Shown: one piece after another, positions 38,422-46,970 of the stretch | How the letters are laid out: the number at the start of each line of letters is the position of its first letter | Numbering within the stretch: the first letter of the stretch is position 1 | Source: Lachnospiraceae bacterium | Lineage (GTDB): Bacteria > Bacillota_A > Clostridia > Lachnospirales > Lachnospiraceae | DNA length: 46,970 nucleotides | Direction: 5' to 3' | Assembly: GCA_017613595.1 (NCBI GenBank) | Contig: JAGADM010000090.1 | Coordinates: 1-46,970 of the forward strand | The notes under the pieces: generated by a model | The model's input: only the letters and a program-made list of their open reading frames with translations | The model's database searches: none | Told to the model about the DNA's origin: nothing | Position numbers and translations under genes: made by a program

Positions 38422-39477
38422 ATGGAAAAAGAAAACAAGAACATGCTGATCGAAGCACTGAATACGATTGAGAAAGAGAAAGACATTCCGAAGGAAGTGC
38501 TTCTTGAGGCAATTGAAACGGCTCTCGTTGCCGCTGTAAAGAACGAGTATAAGAAGAACGATTATGTTACGGTTACGATCAATCCCGAGAGCGGTGACGT
38601 AAAGGTTCTCTCCGGATATGAAGTAACGGAGAATGTTGAAGATCCCTCCATCCAGATCACGCCCGAGGAGGCTGCGGCTCGTTTCCCTCATAAGAAGCTT
38701 GCCATCGGCGATGTGGCTTATCAGGAAGTGATCCCGCACGATTTCGGACGTATCGTTGCAAGCCGTGCAAAGCAGGCGATCGTTCAGAAGATCCGTGAGG
38801 AAGAGCGCAAGCAGCTTTACGAGAAGTATGCCGGCAAGGAGCATGAGGTAGTTACCGGTATCGTACAGCGTATTAACGAGAAGACCATCACCCTGAATCT
38901 CGGCAAGATGGATGCGCTTCTGATTGAATCCGAGCAGATCCGCGGCGAGTCCTTCCGCCTCAACGAGCGCGTTAAGGTTTACGTTCTCGAAGTTAAGGAG
39001 ACTCCTAAGGGACCGAAGATCACCGTATCCCGTACCCATCCGGATCTTGTTAAGAGACTTTTCGAAAATGAGGTTGCCGAGGTTGCTGACGGAACCGTAG
39101 AGATCAAGAGCATCAGCCGTGAGGCCGGTCAGAGAACGAAAATGGCCGTTTATTCACACCATCCGAATGTGGATCCCGTCGGTGCCTGCGTAGGTGTTAA
39201 CAGTGCCCGTGTCAATGCGGTTGTGGACGAACTCCGCGGTGAGAAGATCGATATCATCAACTGGAGCGACAACCCGGAGATCATGATCAAGAACGCCCTT
39301 TCTCCCGCCAAGGTTGTGTACGTTGACGTTAATGAGGAAGAGCACAGCGCAAGAGTCGTTGTACCGGATCATCAGCTTTGCCTTGCAATCGGTACCGGCG
39401 GACAGAACGCAAGACTTGCCGCCCGTCTTACCGGCTACAAGATTGATATCAAGGGAGAGTCTCAGGTAGAAGGGTAG
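38422..39477 (+). CDS. nusA: Transcription termination/antitermination factor NusA
   Basis: Binds RNA polymerase and nascent RNA, stimulating pausing and hairpin-dependent termination. The 351 residues contain the N-terminal polymerase-binding domain (ALNTIEKEKDIPKEVLLEAI), an S1 domain (VTGIVQRINEKTITLNLGK) and two KH domains (ACVGVNSARVNAVVDELRGE; LAIGTGGQNARLAARLTGYKI, shown in part). There are no C-terminal acidic repeats, as usual in Firmicutes. The start is preceded by AGAAAAGAGGA. It may control its own operon through the leader at 37850. Confidence 0.96.
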   Translation: MEKENKNMLIEALNTIEKEKDIPKEVLLEAIETALVAAVKNEYKKNDYVTVTINPESGDVKVLSGYEVTENVEDPSIQITPEEAAARFPHKKLAIGDVAYQEVIPHDFGRIVASRAKQAIVQKIREEERKQLYEKYAGKEHEVVTGIVQRINEKTITLNLGKMDALLIESEQIRGESFRLNERVKVYVLEVKETPKGPKITVSRTHPDLVKRLFENEVAEVADGTVEIKSISREAGQRTKMAVYSHHPNVDPVGACVGVNSARVNAVVDELRGEKIDIINWSDNPEIMIKNALSPAKVVYVDVNEEEHSARVVVPDHQLCLAIGTGGQNARLAARLTGYKIDIKGESQVEG

Positions 39478-39483
39478 GTAACC

Positions 39484-39756
39484 ATGCCGAAGACGAAGAA
39501 GATTCCGCTCCGGAAATGCACCGGATGCGGCGAAATTAAGCCCAAGAAGGAACTCATCCGTGTAATCCGTACTCCCGAAGAGACGGTCGAAATCGACCGT
39601 ACCGGCAAGAAGAACGGACGCGGCGCGTATCTGTGTGATAACGTAGAGTGCTTTTTGAAGGCAAAGAAAAGCCACGCGATCGAACGGTCGTTAGAAATCA
39701 CATTTTCCGCCGAGCTGTATGAGGCTCTTCTAAAGGAGATGACCGTTCATGATTGA
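39484..39756 (+). CDS. rnpM: YlxR/RnpM RNA-binding protein
   Basis: Encodes 90 basic residues. The signature is LRKCTGCGEIKPKKELIRV followed by KKNGRGAYLCDNVEC, with the GRGAYxC motif. The family binds RNase P RNA in Bacillus and modulates its activity. It lies 6 bases after nusA and overlaps the next gene by 8 bases (ATGATTGA). Confidence 0.92.
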   Translation: MPKTKKIPLRKCTGCGEIKPKKELIRVIRTPEETVEIDRTGKKNGRGAYLCDNVECFLKAKKSHAIERSLEITFSAELYEALLKEMTVHD

Positions 39757-40084
39757 CCGCGTATTGAATATGTTAGGCATTGCCCGTAAGGCGGGAAAGA
39801 TCTGTTCCGGCGAATTTCAGACGGAGGATGCCGTTCGTAAGGGAAAAGCCTGTCTGGTGATCATCGCGGAAGACGCCGCGAAGAATTCCCGCAAGAACAT
39901 GACGGACGCATGTGCTTACTATAAGGTGCCTGTTGAGTTCTACGGAACGAAGGAATCGCTCGGACGCGCGATCGGATGCGAGCTGCGCGCCGTAGCGGCG
40001 GTCACGGACCAGGGCATAGCCGATAAAATCGTAAACTTAATTCATGTTGGAGGTATACCGAATGTCGAAAATCAAGGTCAATGA
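39749..40084 (+). CDS. ylxQ: L7Ae-family RNA-binding protein (YlxQ)
   Basis: Encodes 111 residues with the L7Ae/L30e/S12e fold: [37 protein letters not shown] and [17 protein letters not shown]. Relatives bind kink-turn RNAs. Its coding sequence overlaps infB by 23 bases, so the infB ribosome-binding site (GGAGG) lies inside it, another coupling point of the operon. Confidence 0.88.
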   Translation: MIDRVLNMLGIARKAGKICSGEFQTEDAVRKGKACLVIIAEDAAKNSRKNMTDACAYYKVPVEFYGTKESLGRAIGCELRAVAAVTDQGIADKIVNLIHVGGIPNVENQGQ

Positions 40085-43000
40085 ATTGGCCAGAGAACTT
40101 GGCGTAAAGAATAATGACCTTATGTCTTATCTTCGCGAAAAAGGCGTTGATGCCAAGAGCGTAACGAGTCTTGTCGATGATGACGCCATCGCGATTGCGG
40201 AGAGTTTCTTCGGAAAGCGCAAGATCAAACACGTGGAGCCCAAGCAGGAAAATGCAAAGAGCGGCAAGCTGTTCTACCAGGACGGCACGCCCGTTCACAG
40301 CAAGGATTCCGACGGCAATCCGCTTCCGATCACGGGCCCGGTATTTGACGAGCAGGGCAATCTGAAGAAGCTGATGCTTGATAAAAACGGATTCCGTATC
40401 AAGCCTGAAAAGGATGAAAACGGAAATCTTACCACGGCGGTTTATTCGTATACGAAGGACGGACGTCTGGTTCGTCTTGCCGCTAAGAAGGACAAGCCCG
40501 CTGAGAAGAAGGAGGAAGCTCCGGCTCCCGCGGCGAAAGAGCCTGTAAAGGCGGAGGAACCTAAGCCTGAGAAGAAGGTGGCTGCTGCCGAGCCCGCGGC
40601 TATCGTTCCTACGGTAACCGAAACCGCTCCGGAAGCACCGGTAACGAGAACCGCTCCCGAGAAGACGGAAACTGCCGATAAGCCTGTTTCCAAGGCACCG
40701 GTTAAAACAACCGAAGGAAGACCCGCTCCGAGAAGAGATGACGGACAGGGTACCCGTACGCCCCGCGAAGGCCAGGGACAGGGGTACAACCGCGCACCCC
40801 GTGACGGTCAGGGACAAGGCGGCTATAACCGTACTCCCAGAGACGGTCAAGGACAGGGCGGTTACAACCGTACACCCAGAGACGGTCAGGGACAGGGCAG
40901 CTACAACCGTACCCCCAGAGACGGTCAGGGACAGGGCGGTTACAACCGTACACCCAGAGACGGTCAGGGACAGGGCAGCTACAACCGTACCCCCAGAGAC
41001 GGTCAGGGGCAGGGCGGTTTCAATCGTACTCCCAGAGACGGTCAGGGACAAGGCGGCTTCAACCGCAGACCCGGTCAGGGACAGGGTATGGGGCGCGACA
41101 ATTTCGGAAAGGGCGCATTTGATAAGGGCGGCTTCGATAAGGACAAGGACAGCGATACGAAGCGCACATTTGCCCGCAAGAATGATAACCGGAGAGATTC
41201 CGGCAGCATCAAGTCCGATTTTGCCAAGGACATCAACAAGGAGCATCGCGCAGATGCTTACAATAACAAGAACCGCGACCGTAACAAGAACCGTAACCTC
41301 GATAAGGATATGGAGACGGTCGGCAAGAAGGGCAAGCAGGTCAAGAAGGACGGAAGAGGCGCTTTCATTAAGCCCGAGCCGATTCCTGTGAAGCAGGAAG
41401 ATCCGGATGAGGTAAAGACCATCGTGATCCCTGAGGTGATCACGATCAAGGAACTCGCCGACAAGATGAAGCAGAATGCTGCCGCCATCGTTAAAAAGCT
41501 GTTCCTTTCCGGTAAGATCTGTAACGTAAATACCGAGCTTCCGTTTGAGGAGGCCGAGCTTCTCGCGATGGATTACAACTGCATCGTTGAGAAGGAACAG
41601 GTTATCGATATGGTGGAAGAACTCATGCGTGATACCGAGGACAATGAGGACACCCTCATCAAGCGTCCTCCGGTTGTCTGCGTAATGGGTCACGTTGACC
41701 ACGGTAAGACTTCCATTCTCGATAAGATCCGTTCCACGAACGTTACGGCACGTGAGGCGGGCGGTATCACCCAGCACATCGGTGCTTATCAGATTGAGAT
41801 CAACGGCGAGCTTATTACGTTCCTTGATACGCCCGGCCACGAGGCATTTACCGCGATGCGTATGCGCGGTGCCATGGCTACGGATATCGCAGTTCTCGTT
41901 GTTGCTGCGGACGACGGTGTAATGCCGCAGACCGTTGAGGCGATTAACCATGCGAAGGCGGCAAATGTGCCGATCGTCGTTGCCATCAACAAGATGGATA
42001 AAGAAGGCGCCAACCCCGACCGTGTACTTTCGGAGCTGTCCGACCAGGGACTTGTTTCCGAGAGCTGGGGCGGCGATGTTGTTACCGTTCCCGTATCCGC
42101 CAAGACCGGTATGGGTATCGAGCAGCTGCTTGAAATGATCCTTCTTACCGCTGAGGTTCAGGAGCTTCGCGCAAACCCGAACCGTAAGGCGAGAGGTATC
42201 GTAATCGAAGCGAAGCTTGATAAGGGCCGCGGTCCCGTTGCAACCGTACTCGTTCAGAAGGGTACGTTGCATGTCGGCGAGAACGTTGCCATCGGTTCTT
42301 CGTTCGGTAAGATCCGTGCGATGATCAACGATAAGGGCCAGAAGGTTACCGAAGCGAAGCCTTCGACGCCTGTTGAGATCCTCGGCCTTAACAGCGTTCC
42401 GAACGCAGGTGATACGCTTGTTGTAACCGGAACCGAGAAGGAAGCAAGAGAGATTGCGGACGCATTTATCGCGCAGCATAAGGAACAGCTCATTGCGGAG
42501 ACCAAGTCCAAACTGTCTCTTGAAGGTCTGTTCGATCAGATCAAGGCCGGTAACGTTAAGGAACTCAATATTATCGTTAAGGCCGACGTGGCAGGTTCCG
42601 TTGAGGCCGTTAAGCAGTCTCTTACGAAGCTCAGCAACGAAGAGGTTGCGGTACGCTGCATCCACGGCGGTGCCGGTAACATTAACGAATCCGACGTTAT
42701 CCTCGCAAGCGCATCGAACGCGATCATCATCGGCTTCAACGTTAAGCCCGATACGACCGCTGCCGATACCGCGGAGCGTGAGAATGTAGACATCCGTCTG
42801 TACTCCGTAATCTATAACGCGATCGACGATATCGAACTCGCGATGAAGGGTATGCTGGATCCTGTTTACGAAGAAGTGATCACCGGTCATGCCGAGATCC
42901 GTATGCTTTTCAAGGCAAGCAATGTCGGAACCATTGCCGGTTCCTATGTGCTTGACGGTAAGGTACAGCGCGGCAGCAAGGCAAGAATCACCCGTGACGG

Positions 43001-43166
43001 CAAGCAGATCTTCGACGGCAACATTGCTTCCCTGAAGCGTATGAAGGATGACGTAAAGGAAGTTGCAGCCGGCTATGAGTGCGGTATTTTGTTCGACAAA
43101 TTCAACGAGATCGCCGAAGGTGACCAGGTTGAGATCTACGTTATGCAGGAAGTGCCTCGCAAGTAG
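40062..43166 (+). CDS. infB: Translation initiation factor IF-2 with a long repetitive N-terminus
   Basis: GTPase that brings initiator tRNA to the 30S subunit. It has 1,034 residues from the ATG at 40062, behind TTGGAGG. Residues 1-55 are the IF2_N domain ([20 protein letters not shown]). Residues about 67-142 form an unusual insertion with repeated D-x-x-G-N/R-L units, and 247-337 hold seven 13-residue RDGQGQG-Y/F-NRTP repeats. A charged linker leads to the G domain with GHVDHGKTS (from Gly543), DTPGHEAF and NKMDKE, then domains II-IV. The conserved half is complete. At over 1,000 residues it is longer than the roughly 720 of Bacillus; the extra length is all N-terminal. Confidence 0.96.
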   Translation: MSKIKVNELARELGVKNNDLMSYLREKGVDAKSVTSLVDDDAIAIAESFFGKRKIKHVEPKQENAKSGKLFYQDGTPVHSKDSDGNPLPITGPVFDEQGNLKKLMLDKNGFRIKPEKDENGNLTTAVYSYTKDGRLVRLAAKKDKPAEKKEEAPAPAAKEPVKAEEPKPEKKVAAAEPAAIVPTVTETAPEAPVTRTAPEKTETADKPVSKAPVKTTEGRPAPRRDDGQGTRTPREGQGQGYNRAPRDGQGQGGYNRTPRDGQGQGGYNRTPRDGQGQGSYNRTPRDGQGQGGYNRTPRDGQGQGSYNRTPRDGQGQGGFNRTPRDGQGQGGFNRRPGQGQGMGRDNFGKGAFDKGGFDKDKDSDTKRTFARKNDNRRDSGSIKSDFAKDINKEHRADAYNNKNRDRNKNRNLDKDMETVGKKGKQVKKDGRGAFIKPEPIPVKQEDPDEVKTIVIPEVITIKELADKMKQNAAAIVKKLFLSGKICNVNTELPFEEAELLAMDYNCIVEKEQVIDMVEELMRDTEDNEDTLIKRPPVVCVMGHVDHGKTSILDKIRSTNVTAREAGGITQHIGAYQIEINGELITFLDTPGHEAFTAMRMRGAMATDIAVLVVAADDGVMPQTVEAINHAKAANVPIVVAINKMDKEGANPDRVLSELSDQGLVSESWGGDVVTVPVSAKTGMGIEQLLEMILLTAEVQELRANPNRKARGIVIEAKLDKGRGPVATVLVQKGTLHVGENVAIGSSFGKIRAMINDKGQKVTEAKPSTPVEILGLNSVPNAGDTLVVTGTEKEAREIADAFIAQHKEQLIAETKSKLSLEGLFDQIKAGNVKELNIIVKADVAGSVEAVKQSLTKLSNEEVAVRCIHGGAGNINESDVILASASNAIIIGFNVKPDTTAADTAERENVDIRLYSVIYNAIDDIELAMKGMLDPVYEEVITGHAEIRMLFKASNVGTIAGSYVLDGKVQRGSKARITRDGKQIFDGNIASLKRMKDDVKEVAAGYECGILFDKFNEIAEGDQVEIYVMQEVPRK
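40764..41072 (+). repeat. 39-bp in-frame tandem repeat inside infB
   Basis: Seven units of exactly 39 bases start at 40800, 40839, 40878, 40917, 40956, 40995 and 41034. A 36-base degenerate unit lies before them from 40764. Each encodes RDGQGQG-x-Y/F-NRTP, with Gly or Ser at the variable place. The units are nearly identical at DNA level, including third codon positions, which suggests recent duplication or gene conversion. Confidence 0.93.
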
Positions 43167-43182
43167 GTAGAAAGCAGGTATT

Positions 43183-43617
43183 TTGAAGAAAAACAGTATT
43201 AAAAATACAAGAATCAATCAGGAAGTGCAGAGAGTACTCGGAAATCTGATCCTTCTTGAGGTTAAGGATCCGCGCATCGCTCCGATGACGAGTGTTTCGG
43301 GTGTCGAGGTTGCGCCGGATCTGAAGTCCGCCAAGGTTTACATTACGGTATTCGGCGATGAGAACGTGAAGAAACAGACGCTCCAGGGACTTCGGAGCGC
43401 CATGCCCTTCCTGCGTTCGAATCTTGCGAAGGAACTGAATCTTCGGAACACTCCGGAGCTTCGGTTCCATATCGACGAATCGCTTGAATACGGTATGCAT
43501 ATGAATTCGCTGATCGAGTCTCTTCATGCTTCGGAAGCTTCTTCCGAAGAGGATATGCCTGAGGAAGACGCCGGTTCCGACGCTTCCGATGCGGAAGGAG
43601 ATGACGGCGATGAGTGA
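43183..43617 (+). CDS. rbfA: Ribosome-binding factor A
   Basis: Cold-shock 30S assembly factor with a KH-like fold. It has 144 residues from a TTG start behind AAAGCAGGT. The conserved core is RINQEVQRVLGNLILLEVKD, shown within limits, then DLKSAKVYITVFGD and RNTPELRFHIDESLEYGMH. An acidic tail of about 30 residues (SSEEDMPEEDAGSDASDAEG) goes beyond the usual end. The stop overlaps the nrnA start by 8 bases. Confidence 0.93.
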   Translation: MKKNSIKNTRINQEVQRVLGNLILLEVKDPRIAPMTSVSGVEVAPDLKSAKVYITVFGDENVKKQTLQGLRSAMPFLRSNLAKELNLRNTPELRFHIDESLEYGMHMNSLIESLHASEASSEEDMPEEDAGSDASDAEGDDGDE

Positions 43618-44563
43618 ATATCTCGAAGAACTGGCCGGTGACGCGAAAAGAATCGGTATATGCGGACATATTCATCCGGACGGAGACAGTGTAGGCTCGC
43701 TTTTGGGCTGCTATCTTTATCTGAAAAACGTTCTTCCGGAATGCGAGATAACTCCGTTTCTGGAAGAGCCGGGTAAGAGTTTCAATATGCTGAAGGGCAT
43801 TTCGGATATCCATACGGATTTCGTATTTCCCGAAGAACCGTTTGACCTTTTCATCAGCGTTGACTGCGGCAGTTTCGACCGTATGGGTAAATGCGGCGAC
43901 GCATTTACCGCAGCGAAGAAGACCGTCAATTTCGACCATCATATTACGAACACCGGCTTTGCCGACATCAACTTCGTGGAAGCGTATGCAAGCTCTACGA
44001 GTGAGGTGCTGTTCGGTCATATGAATAAGGATTTGATCGACCTTCCGACGGCAGAGGCCCTGTACACCGGAATCATGCATGATACGGGTGTTTTCAAGTA
44101 CAGCTGTACGTCCGAGAAAACGATGAATATTGCCGGTTATCTGATGAGCAAGGGTATTGATACCGCCGATCTGATCGACCGTTCCTTCTACATGAAGACG
44201 TTCCCTCAGCTGAAAGCGCTCGGATTTGCCTTAAACAAGGCAGAACTCGTGCTCGGCGGAAAGGCAATCGTCTCGGTACTGACGCTTGCTGATATGGAGA
44301 AGCTCGGGATTACCGCGGCGGAAACCGAAGGCATCGTCAGCGAACTTCGGACGACCGAAGGCGTGGAGAGTGCCGTATTTGTCCGCGAGGACGCTCCCGG
44401 CAAGTTCAAGTTCAGCTTACGCAGTAACGGCAAAGTCGACGTATCCGTGATTTCCTCGTCCTTTAACGGGGGCGGTCATAAGATGGCTGCCGGTTTCTCG
44501 ACGACCTCGGACCTCGACAGCATTCTGACGCAGGTTTACGCAATGATCATGCTGCAATTGTGA
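43610..44563 (+). CDS. nrnA: DHH-family phosphoesterase NrnA (nanoRNase/pAp phosphatase)
   Basis: Encodes 317 residues from the ATG at 43610, preceded by GCGGAAGGAG; longer in-frame starts inside rbfA are unlikely. NrnA degrades 2- to 5-mer RNAs and pAp. Seen: ICGHIHPDGDSVGSLLG, ISVDCGSFDR, the DHH motif in NFDHHITN, and the DHHA1 substrate motif FNGGGHKMAAGFS. In Firmicutes it is a regular member of this operon between rbfA and truB. Confidence 0.93.
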   Translation: MSEYLEELAGDAKRIGICGHIHPDGDSVGSLLGCYLYLKNVLPECEITPFLEEPGKSFNMLKGISDIHTDFVFPEEPFDLFISVDCGSFDRMGKCGDAFTAAKKTVNFDHHITNTGFADINFVEAYASSTSEVLFGHMNKDLIDLPTAEALYTGIMHDTGVFKYSCTSEKTMNIAGYLMSKGIDTADLIDRSFYMKTFPQLKALGFALNKAELVLGGKAIVSVLTLADMEKLGITAAETEGIVSELRTTEGVESAVFVREDAPGKFKFSLRSNGKVDVSVISSSFNGGGHKMAAGFSTTSDLDSILTQVYAMIMLQL

Positions 44564-44564
44564 T

Positions 44565-45449
44565 ATGAACGGAATTCTGGTTATAAGAAAAGAACAAGGC
44601 TATACCTCTCACGATGTTGTTGCAAAGCTGAGAGGTATTTTGCATGTCAAGAAGATCGGCCATACGGGTACGTTAGACCCGGACGCGACCGGCGTACTTC
44701 CCGTATGCATCGGGAACGCGACAAAGGTCTGCGACCTGATCATGGAAGGCGTAAAAGTTTATACCGCGGGCGTTAAGCTCGGTGTTACGACCGATACACA
44801 GGACGTAAGCGGAACGGTACTTAAGGAATGTAAAGCCTATGTCTCCGAAGAGGATGTCAGAAGAGCGGCGGAGTCATTCCTCGGGGAAAGCCTGCAGCTC
44901 ACGCCGATGTATTCCGCGAGAAAGGTCGGCGGGCATAAGCTTGTGGACCTTGCGAGAAAAGGCATCACCGTGGAGCGGGAACGAAAGAAGATCCGAATCG
45001 ACCGGATTGAGATTTCCACGTTCGACCGTGAAGCAGGCACATTTTCCATGGTTGTGCAGTGCTCGAAAGGCACCTACATCCGGACACTCTGTAACGATAT
45101 CGGCGAAGCTCTCGGATGCGGTGCCTGCATGACCAGTCTCATTCGTAATGAAACAACCGGTTTCAAACTCGAAGATGCGCATACGATTGATGAGGTACGT
45201 GATGTATTCCTTGCCGGAAATATCGACTCGCTCCTGATCCCCGCCGATACGTTGTTTACGGATTACGGAAGAGCGGATATTACCGAAGAAGGAAAGCTCT
45301 ATCTTCATAACGGAAACCCGCTTTATGAAAGCCAGCTGAATGTTATTGACGGACCTGCAGAGAAGGTCCGTGTCTATGAAGACAACGAATTTAAAGCGCT
45401 TTATGAACTTCGGGACGGCATGTATCGTCCCATGAAAATGTTTTTGTAA
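44565..45449 (+). CDS. truB: tRNA pseudouridine-55 synthase
   Basis: Makes the universal pseudouridine 55 in the T loop of tRNAs. The 294 residues show GILVIRKEQGYTSHDVVAKL, KKIGHTGTLDPDATGVLPVC with the catalytic aspartate, QLTPMYSARKVGGHKL and CSKGTYIRTLCNDIGEALG. The C-terminal domain is the short Firmicute type. Its ATG lies one base after the nrnA stop, so it depends on coupled translation. Confidence 0.96.
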   Translation: MNGILVIRKEQGYTSHDVVAKLRGILHVKKIGHTGTLDPDATGVLPVCIGNATKVCDLIMEGVKVYTAGVKLGVTTDTQDVSGTVLKECKAYVSEEDVRRAAESFLGESLQLTPMYSARKVGGHKLVDLARKGITVERERKKIRIDRIEISTFDREAGTFSMVVQCSKGTYIRTLCNDIGEALGCGACMTSLIRNETTGFKLEDAHTIDEVRDVFLAGNIDSLLIPADTLFTDYGRADITEEGKLYLHNGNPLYESQLNVIDGPAEKVRVYEDNEFKALYELRDGMYRPMKMFL

Positions 45450-45458
45450 GGTAATGCG

Positions 45459-46364
45459 ATGAAACGATACATGACACCTGCGGCATATGACGGAACGGAA
45501 TGTGCCGTTATGGTAGGCAAATTCGACGGCCTGCATCTCGGTCACCGGGTACTTCTTAAAGAGATGCTCCGAAACTGCGGACTGCTTACGAAAGCGATTC
45601 TTTCCATCGCGCCCGAAGCCGGGGAGACAAAGGAGATTCTTTCCTTTTCCGAAAAGCAGGCGCTTTGCGAAGCGCTCGGCTTTGACGCTTATGTGAATCT
45701 GACCTTTACGGAGCAGGTAAGAAATACGGAGGCGGGCACATTTGTCCGTGATATTCTGATCGGCCAGCTGAAGGCAAAGCAGATCTATGTCGGGGAAGGC
45801 TTCCGTTTCGGCAGGGATCGGAGCGGCGATACGGAACTGTTAAAGAGGGAAGCGGTGAAATACGGAGCGGAAGTATACGTTGTTCCTGCTAAGAAGAATG
45901 AGGGACAGCTTGTTTCGAGCACCGAAATCCGCCGAAGAATCACCGAAGGATTGACCGGTTCCGTTGAAGAACTGCTCGGTCAGCCGTATTATATTGCCGG
46001 CAATACGAGAGAAGGACGAAAACTCGGAAGAGTGATGAATTTTCCGACGCTGAACCTTGCGCCGCCTGCGGAAAAGCTGCTGCCGCCTTTCGGCGTGTAC
46101 CGCACATTTACCGAATATGACGGCGTTACCTATCCGTCGGTCACCAATGTCGGCGTGAATCCGTCAGTTAAGGATGACGGAAGGGTCTCGGTAGAAACGC
46201 ATCTGCTGCGGACGCCTCAGGAGACGATTCCGTACGGAGCTTTCATCCGGGTTTCCTTTGCCGAAAGGATACGTCCGGAGCGGAAATTCGCATCGGTCGA
46301 AGAACTTTCCGAACAGATAAGAAAAGATAAGGAAACCGTTGAAAAGACGTTACAAAAACAGTAG
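45459..46364 (+). CDS. ribF: Bifunctional riboflavin kinase / FAD synthetase
   Basis: Encodes 301 residues. The N-terminal FMN adenylyltransferase domain has VGKFDGLHLGHRVLLKEML and VGEGFRFGRDRSGD, with STEIRRRI at its end. The C-terminal flavokinase domain has GRKLGRVMNFPTLNLAPP (the PTxN motif) and TNVGVNPSV. It converts riboflavin to FMN and then FAD. It lies 9 bases after truB with a weak GTAAGGTAA site. It is followed by the independent rpsO promoter. Confidence 0.95.
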   Translation: MKRYMTPAAYDGTECAVMVGKFDGLHLGHRVLLKEMLRNCGLLTKAILSIAPEAGETKEILSFSEKQALCEALGFDAYVNLTFTEQVRNTEAGTFVRDILIGQLKAKQIYVGEGFRFGRDRSGDTELLKREAVKYGAEVYVVPAKKNEGQLVSSTEIRRRITEGLTGSVEELLGQPYYIAGNTREGRKLGRVMNFPTLNLAPPAEKLLPPFGVYRTFTEYDGVTYPSVTNVGVNPSVKDDGRVSVETHLLRTPQETIPYGAFIRVSFAERIRPERKFASVEELSEQIRKDKETVEKTLQKQ

Positions 46365-46373
46365 AAAAAACTA

Positions 46374-46402
46374 TTTACAAACGTTAGTACTTGTGCTATA
46401 TT
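46374..46402 (+). promoter_or_regulatory. Promoter of rpsO
   Basis: TTTACA (46374-46379), 17 bases, TGC-TATATT (-10 at 46397-46402, extended). It lies 9 bases after ribF and gives an 80-base leader, so rpsO can be transcribed apart from the upstream operon. Confidence 0.75.
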
Positions 46403-46409
46403 ATCAATC

Positions 46410-46489
46410 GTTGACCGGCCCTCAGCTTTTGGATTCCTCAACCGGAGCTTAGGACACGGCGTAAATTATTTATTTTGGAGGAAACAACA
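46410..46489 (+). promoter_or_regulatory. Structured rpsO leader, candidate S15 autoregulatory site
   Basis: GTTGA (46410-46414) can pair with TCAAC (46438-46442). CCGG (46415-46418) can pair with CCGG (46442-46445). CCTCAGCT (46420-46427) can pair with AGCTTAGG (46447-46454) apart from one mismatch. The last two interleave, so they form either a pseudoknot or alternatives, as expected for an S15-binding leader. GGAGG ends the leader. The call rests on position and pairing only. Confidence 0.5.
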
Positions 46490-46756
46490 ATGATTTCGAA
46501 AGAGCAGAAGGCACAGATTGTTGCCCAGTACGGCAAGAATGCCCAGGACACCGGTTCCACAGAGGTTCAGATCGCACTCCTTTCCGCAAGAATCAAGGAG
46601 CTCACTGAGCATCTTAAGAACAACAAGCAGGATAATCATTCCCGTCGCGGTCTTTACAAGATGGTAGGTCAGAGACGCGGTCTTCTGGATTATCTCAAGT
46701 CCAAGGATATCAACGCTTACCGTGAGTTGATCGAAAAGCTTGAAATTCGTAAATAA
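46490..46756 (+). CDS. rpsO: 30S ribosomal protein S15
   Basis: Encodes 88 residues from the ATG at 46490 with TTTTGGAGGAAAC upstream. S15 binds the central domain of 16S rRNA and starts platform assembly. Conserved stretches are [34 protein letters not shown] and [14 protein letters not shown] with the RNA-binding residues intact. A terminator follows 12 bases after the stop. Confidence 0.97.
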   Translation: MISKEQKAQIVAQYGKNAQDTGSTEVQIALLSARIKELTEHLKNNKQDNHSRRGLYKMVGQRRGLLDYLKSKDINAYRELIEKLEIRK

Positions 46757-46768
46757 TGCATGCATTGG

Positions 46769-46798
46769 GGGCCATGTGGGAAACATGGCCCTATTGTT
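46769..46798 (+). terminator. Rho-independent terminator after rpsO
   Basis: A 9-bp perfect stem (GGGCCATGT 46769-46777 / ACATGGCCC 46783-46791) with a GGGAA loop, followed by TATTGTTT. The T tract is interrupted but adequate. Confidence 0.8.
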
Positions 46799-46970
46799 TC
46801 ATTATAGCGGTATTTCAAAACAAAGTTACACATTTTGCAGAGTAGGATTCTGTGCGTTAAGTGTCCGCGGGACGGAGAGTTGTCCGCGGAACGAAAAGCG
46901 TTTCGCTTGCGATACGGATTTCGCATCTCGCTGCTGAAAGGGAATTCTCCTTTTTGGTACAAGCGAATCA
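46799..46970. other. Right-edge region without a recognisable gene
   Basis: No open frame with a ribosome-binding site is seen. It holds a direct repeat TGTCCGCGG (46862-46870 and 46881-46889) and short hairpins such as AAGCG-TTT-CGCTT at about 46896-46908. In related bacteria pnp often follows rpsO, so this may be the leader of a gene beyond the edge; that is inference. Confidence 0.4.

Noticed and set aside
40764..41072. Regular repeats considered as a CRISPR array
   Set aside because: The 39-base units are contiguous without unique spacers, stay in frame with infB and encode a uniform 13-residue repeat.
40002..43217. Open minus-strand frame of more than 1,000 codons opposite infB
   Set aside because: It mirrors infB almost exactly, has no ribosome-binding site, and gives a low-complexity product where the infB repeats lie. 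It is a by-product of codon use and of the absence of certain reverse codons.
46799..46970. Short open frames after rpsO
   Set aside because: None has a ribosome-binding site or a plausible protein composition, and the frames on both strands are short and run through terminator sequence.

Overview
The window is about 47 kb of a bacterial chromosome of roughly 50% GC. Gene content points to the Clostridia, most likely a Lachnospiraceae-like lineage. The clues are the ireB-ruvX-yrzB set, an RNase J, a small alarmone synthetase, the ACT/UPF0210 pair, a degenerate HPr, RecU, a HisZ-HisG fusion, a barrel-HisI-HisE fusion, and the rimP-nusA-rnpM-ylxQ-infB-rbfA-nrnA-truB-ribF-rpsO order. Spacing is tight, with many stop/start overlaps, and consensus sigma-A type promoters can be read directly. 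Nothing marks a prophage, insertion sequence or CRISPR array. The genus cannot be named from the sequence.

Layout. 1-848: the end of an unknown gene and two small paralogous unknown proteins, the most accessory-looking part. 894-5472: tcdA, a metal-dependent hydrolase, a manganese-type CDF exporter, a P-loop kinase and two membrane proteins. 5518-7273 (minus): a GT8 glycosyltransferase and a PlsC-type acyltransferase. 7461-8673: an XRE regulator with a membrane tail, apparently on a leaderless mRNA, plus a membrane protein. 8724-8966 (minus): an HPr-like protein without the catalytic histidine. From 9052 to the right end every protein gene is on the plus strand; the only minus-strand gene there is a tRNA-Leu(CAA).

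9052-15600 is an RNA-centred block: mtaB, ireB-ruvX-yrzB, RNase J, an MltG-like membrane protein, then trmR and trhP, which together make 5-methoxyuridine at tRNA position 34. 15629-20040 holds a lipoprotein with two CBM9-like domains and two adjacent, divergent MutS-like ATPases; that pair is the best candidate for an uncharacterised system. 20220-27661 carries a zinc-finger anti-sigma-like protein, polA, coaE, walJ, the ACT/UPF0210 pair and a (p)ppGpp synthetase. 27763-32668 holds rsmF, two pseudouridine synthases, a HAD phosphatase, a membrane protein and recU.

32665-37596 is a compact histidine operon (hisZG fusion, hisD, hisB, barrel-hisI-hisE fusion) behind a perfect TTGACA-N17-TATAAT promoter; hisA, hisF, hisH and hisC are not here. 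37801-46756 is the translation/transcription operon, starting with an attenuator-like leader before rimP and ending with rpsO, which has its own promoter and a structured leader. No gene-free stretch exceeds about 220 bases. The recurring theme is RNA maturation: t6A37 chemistry (tcdA, mtaB), U34 modification (trmR, trhP), three pseudouridine synthases, an rRNA m5C methyltransferase, RNase J, RuvX/YqgF, NrnA, RimP and RbfA.
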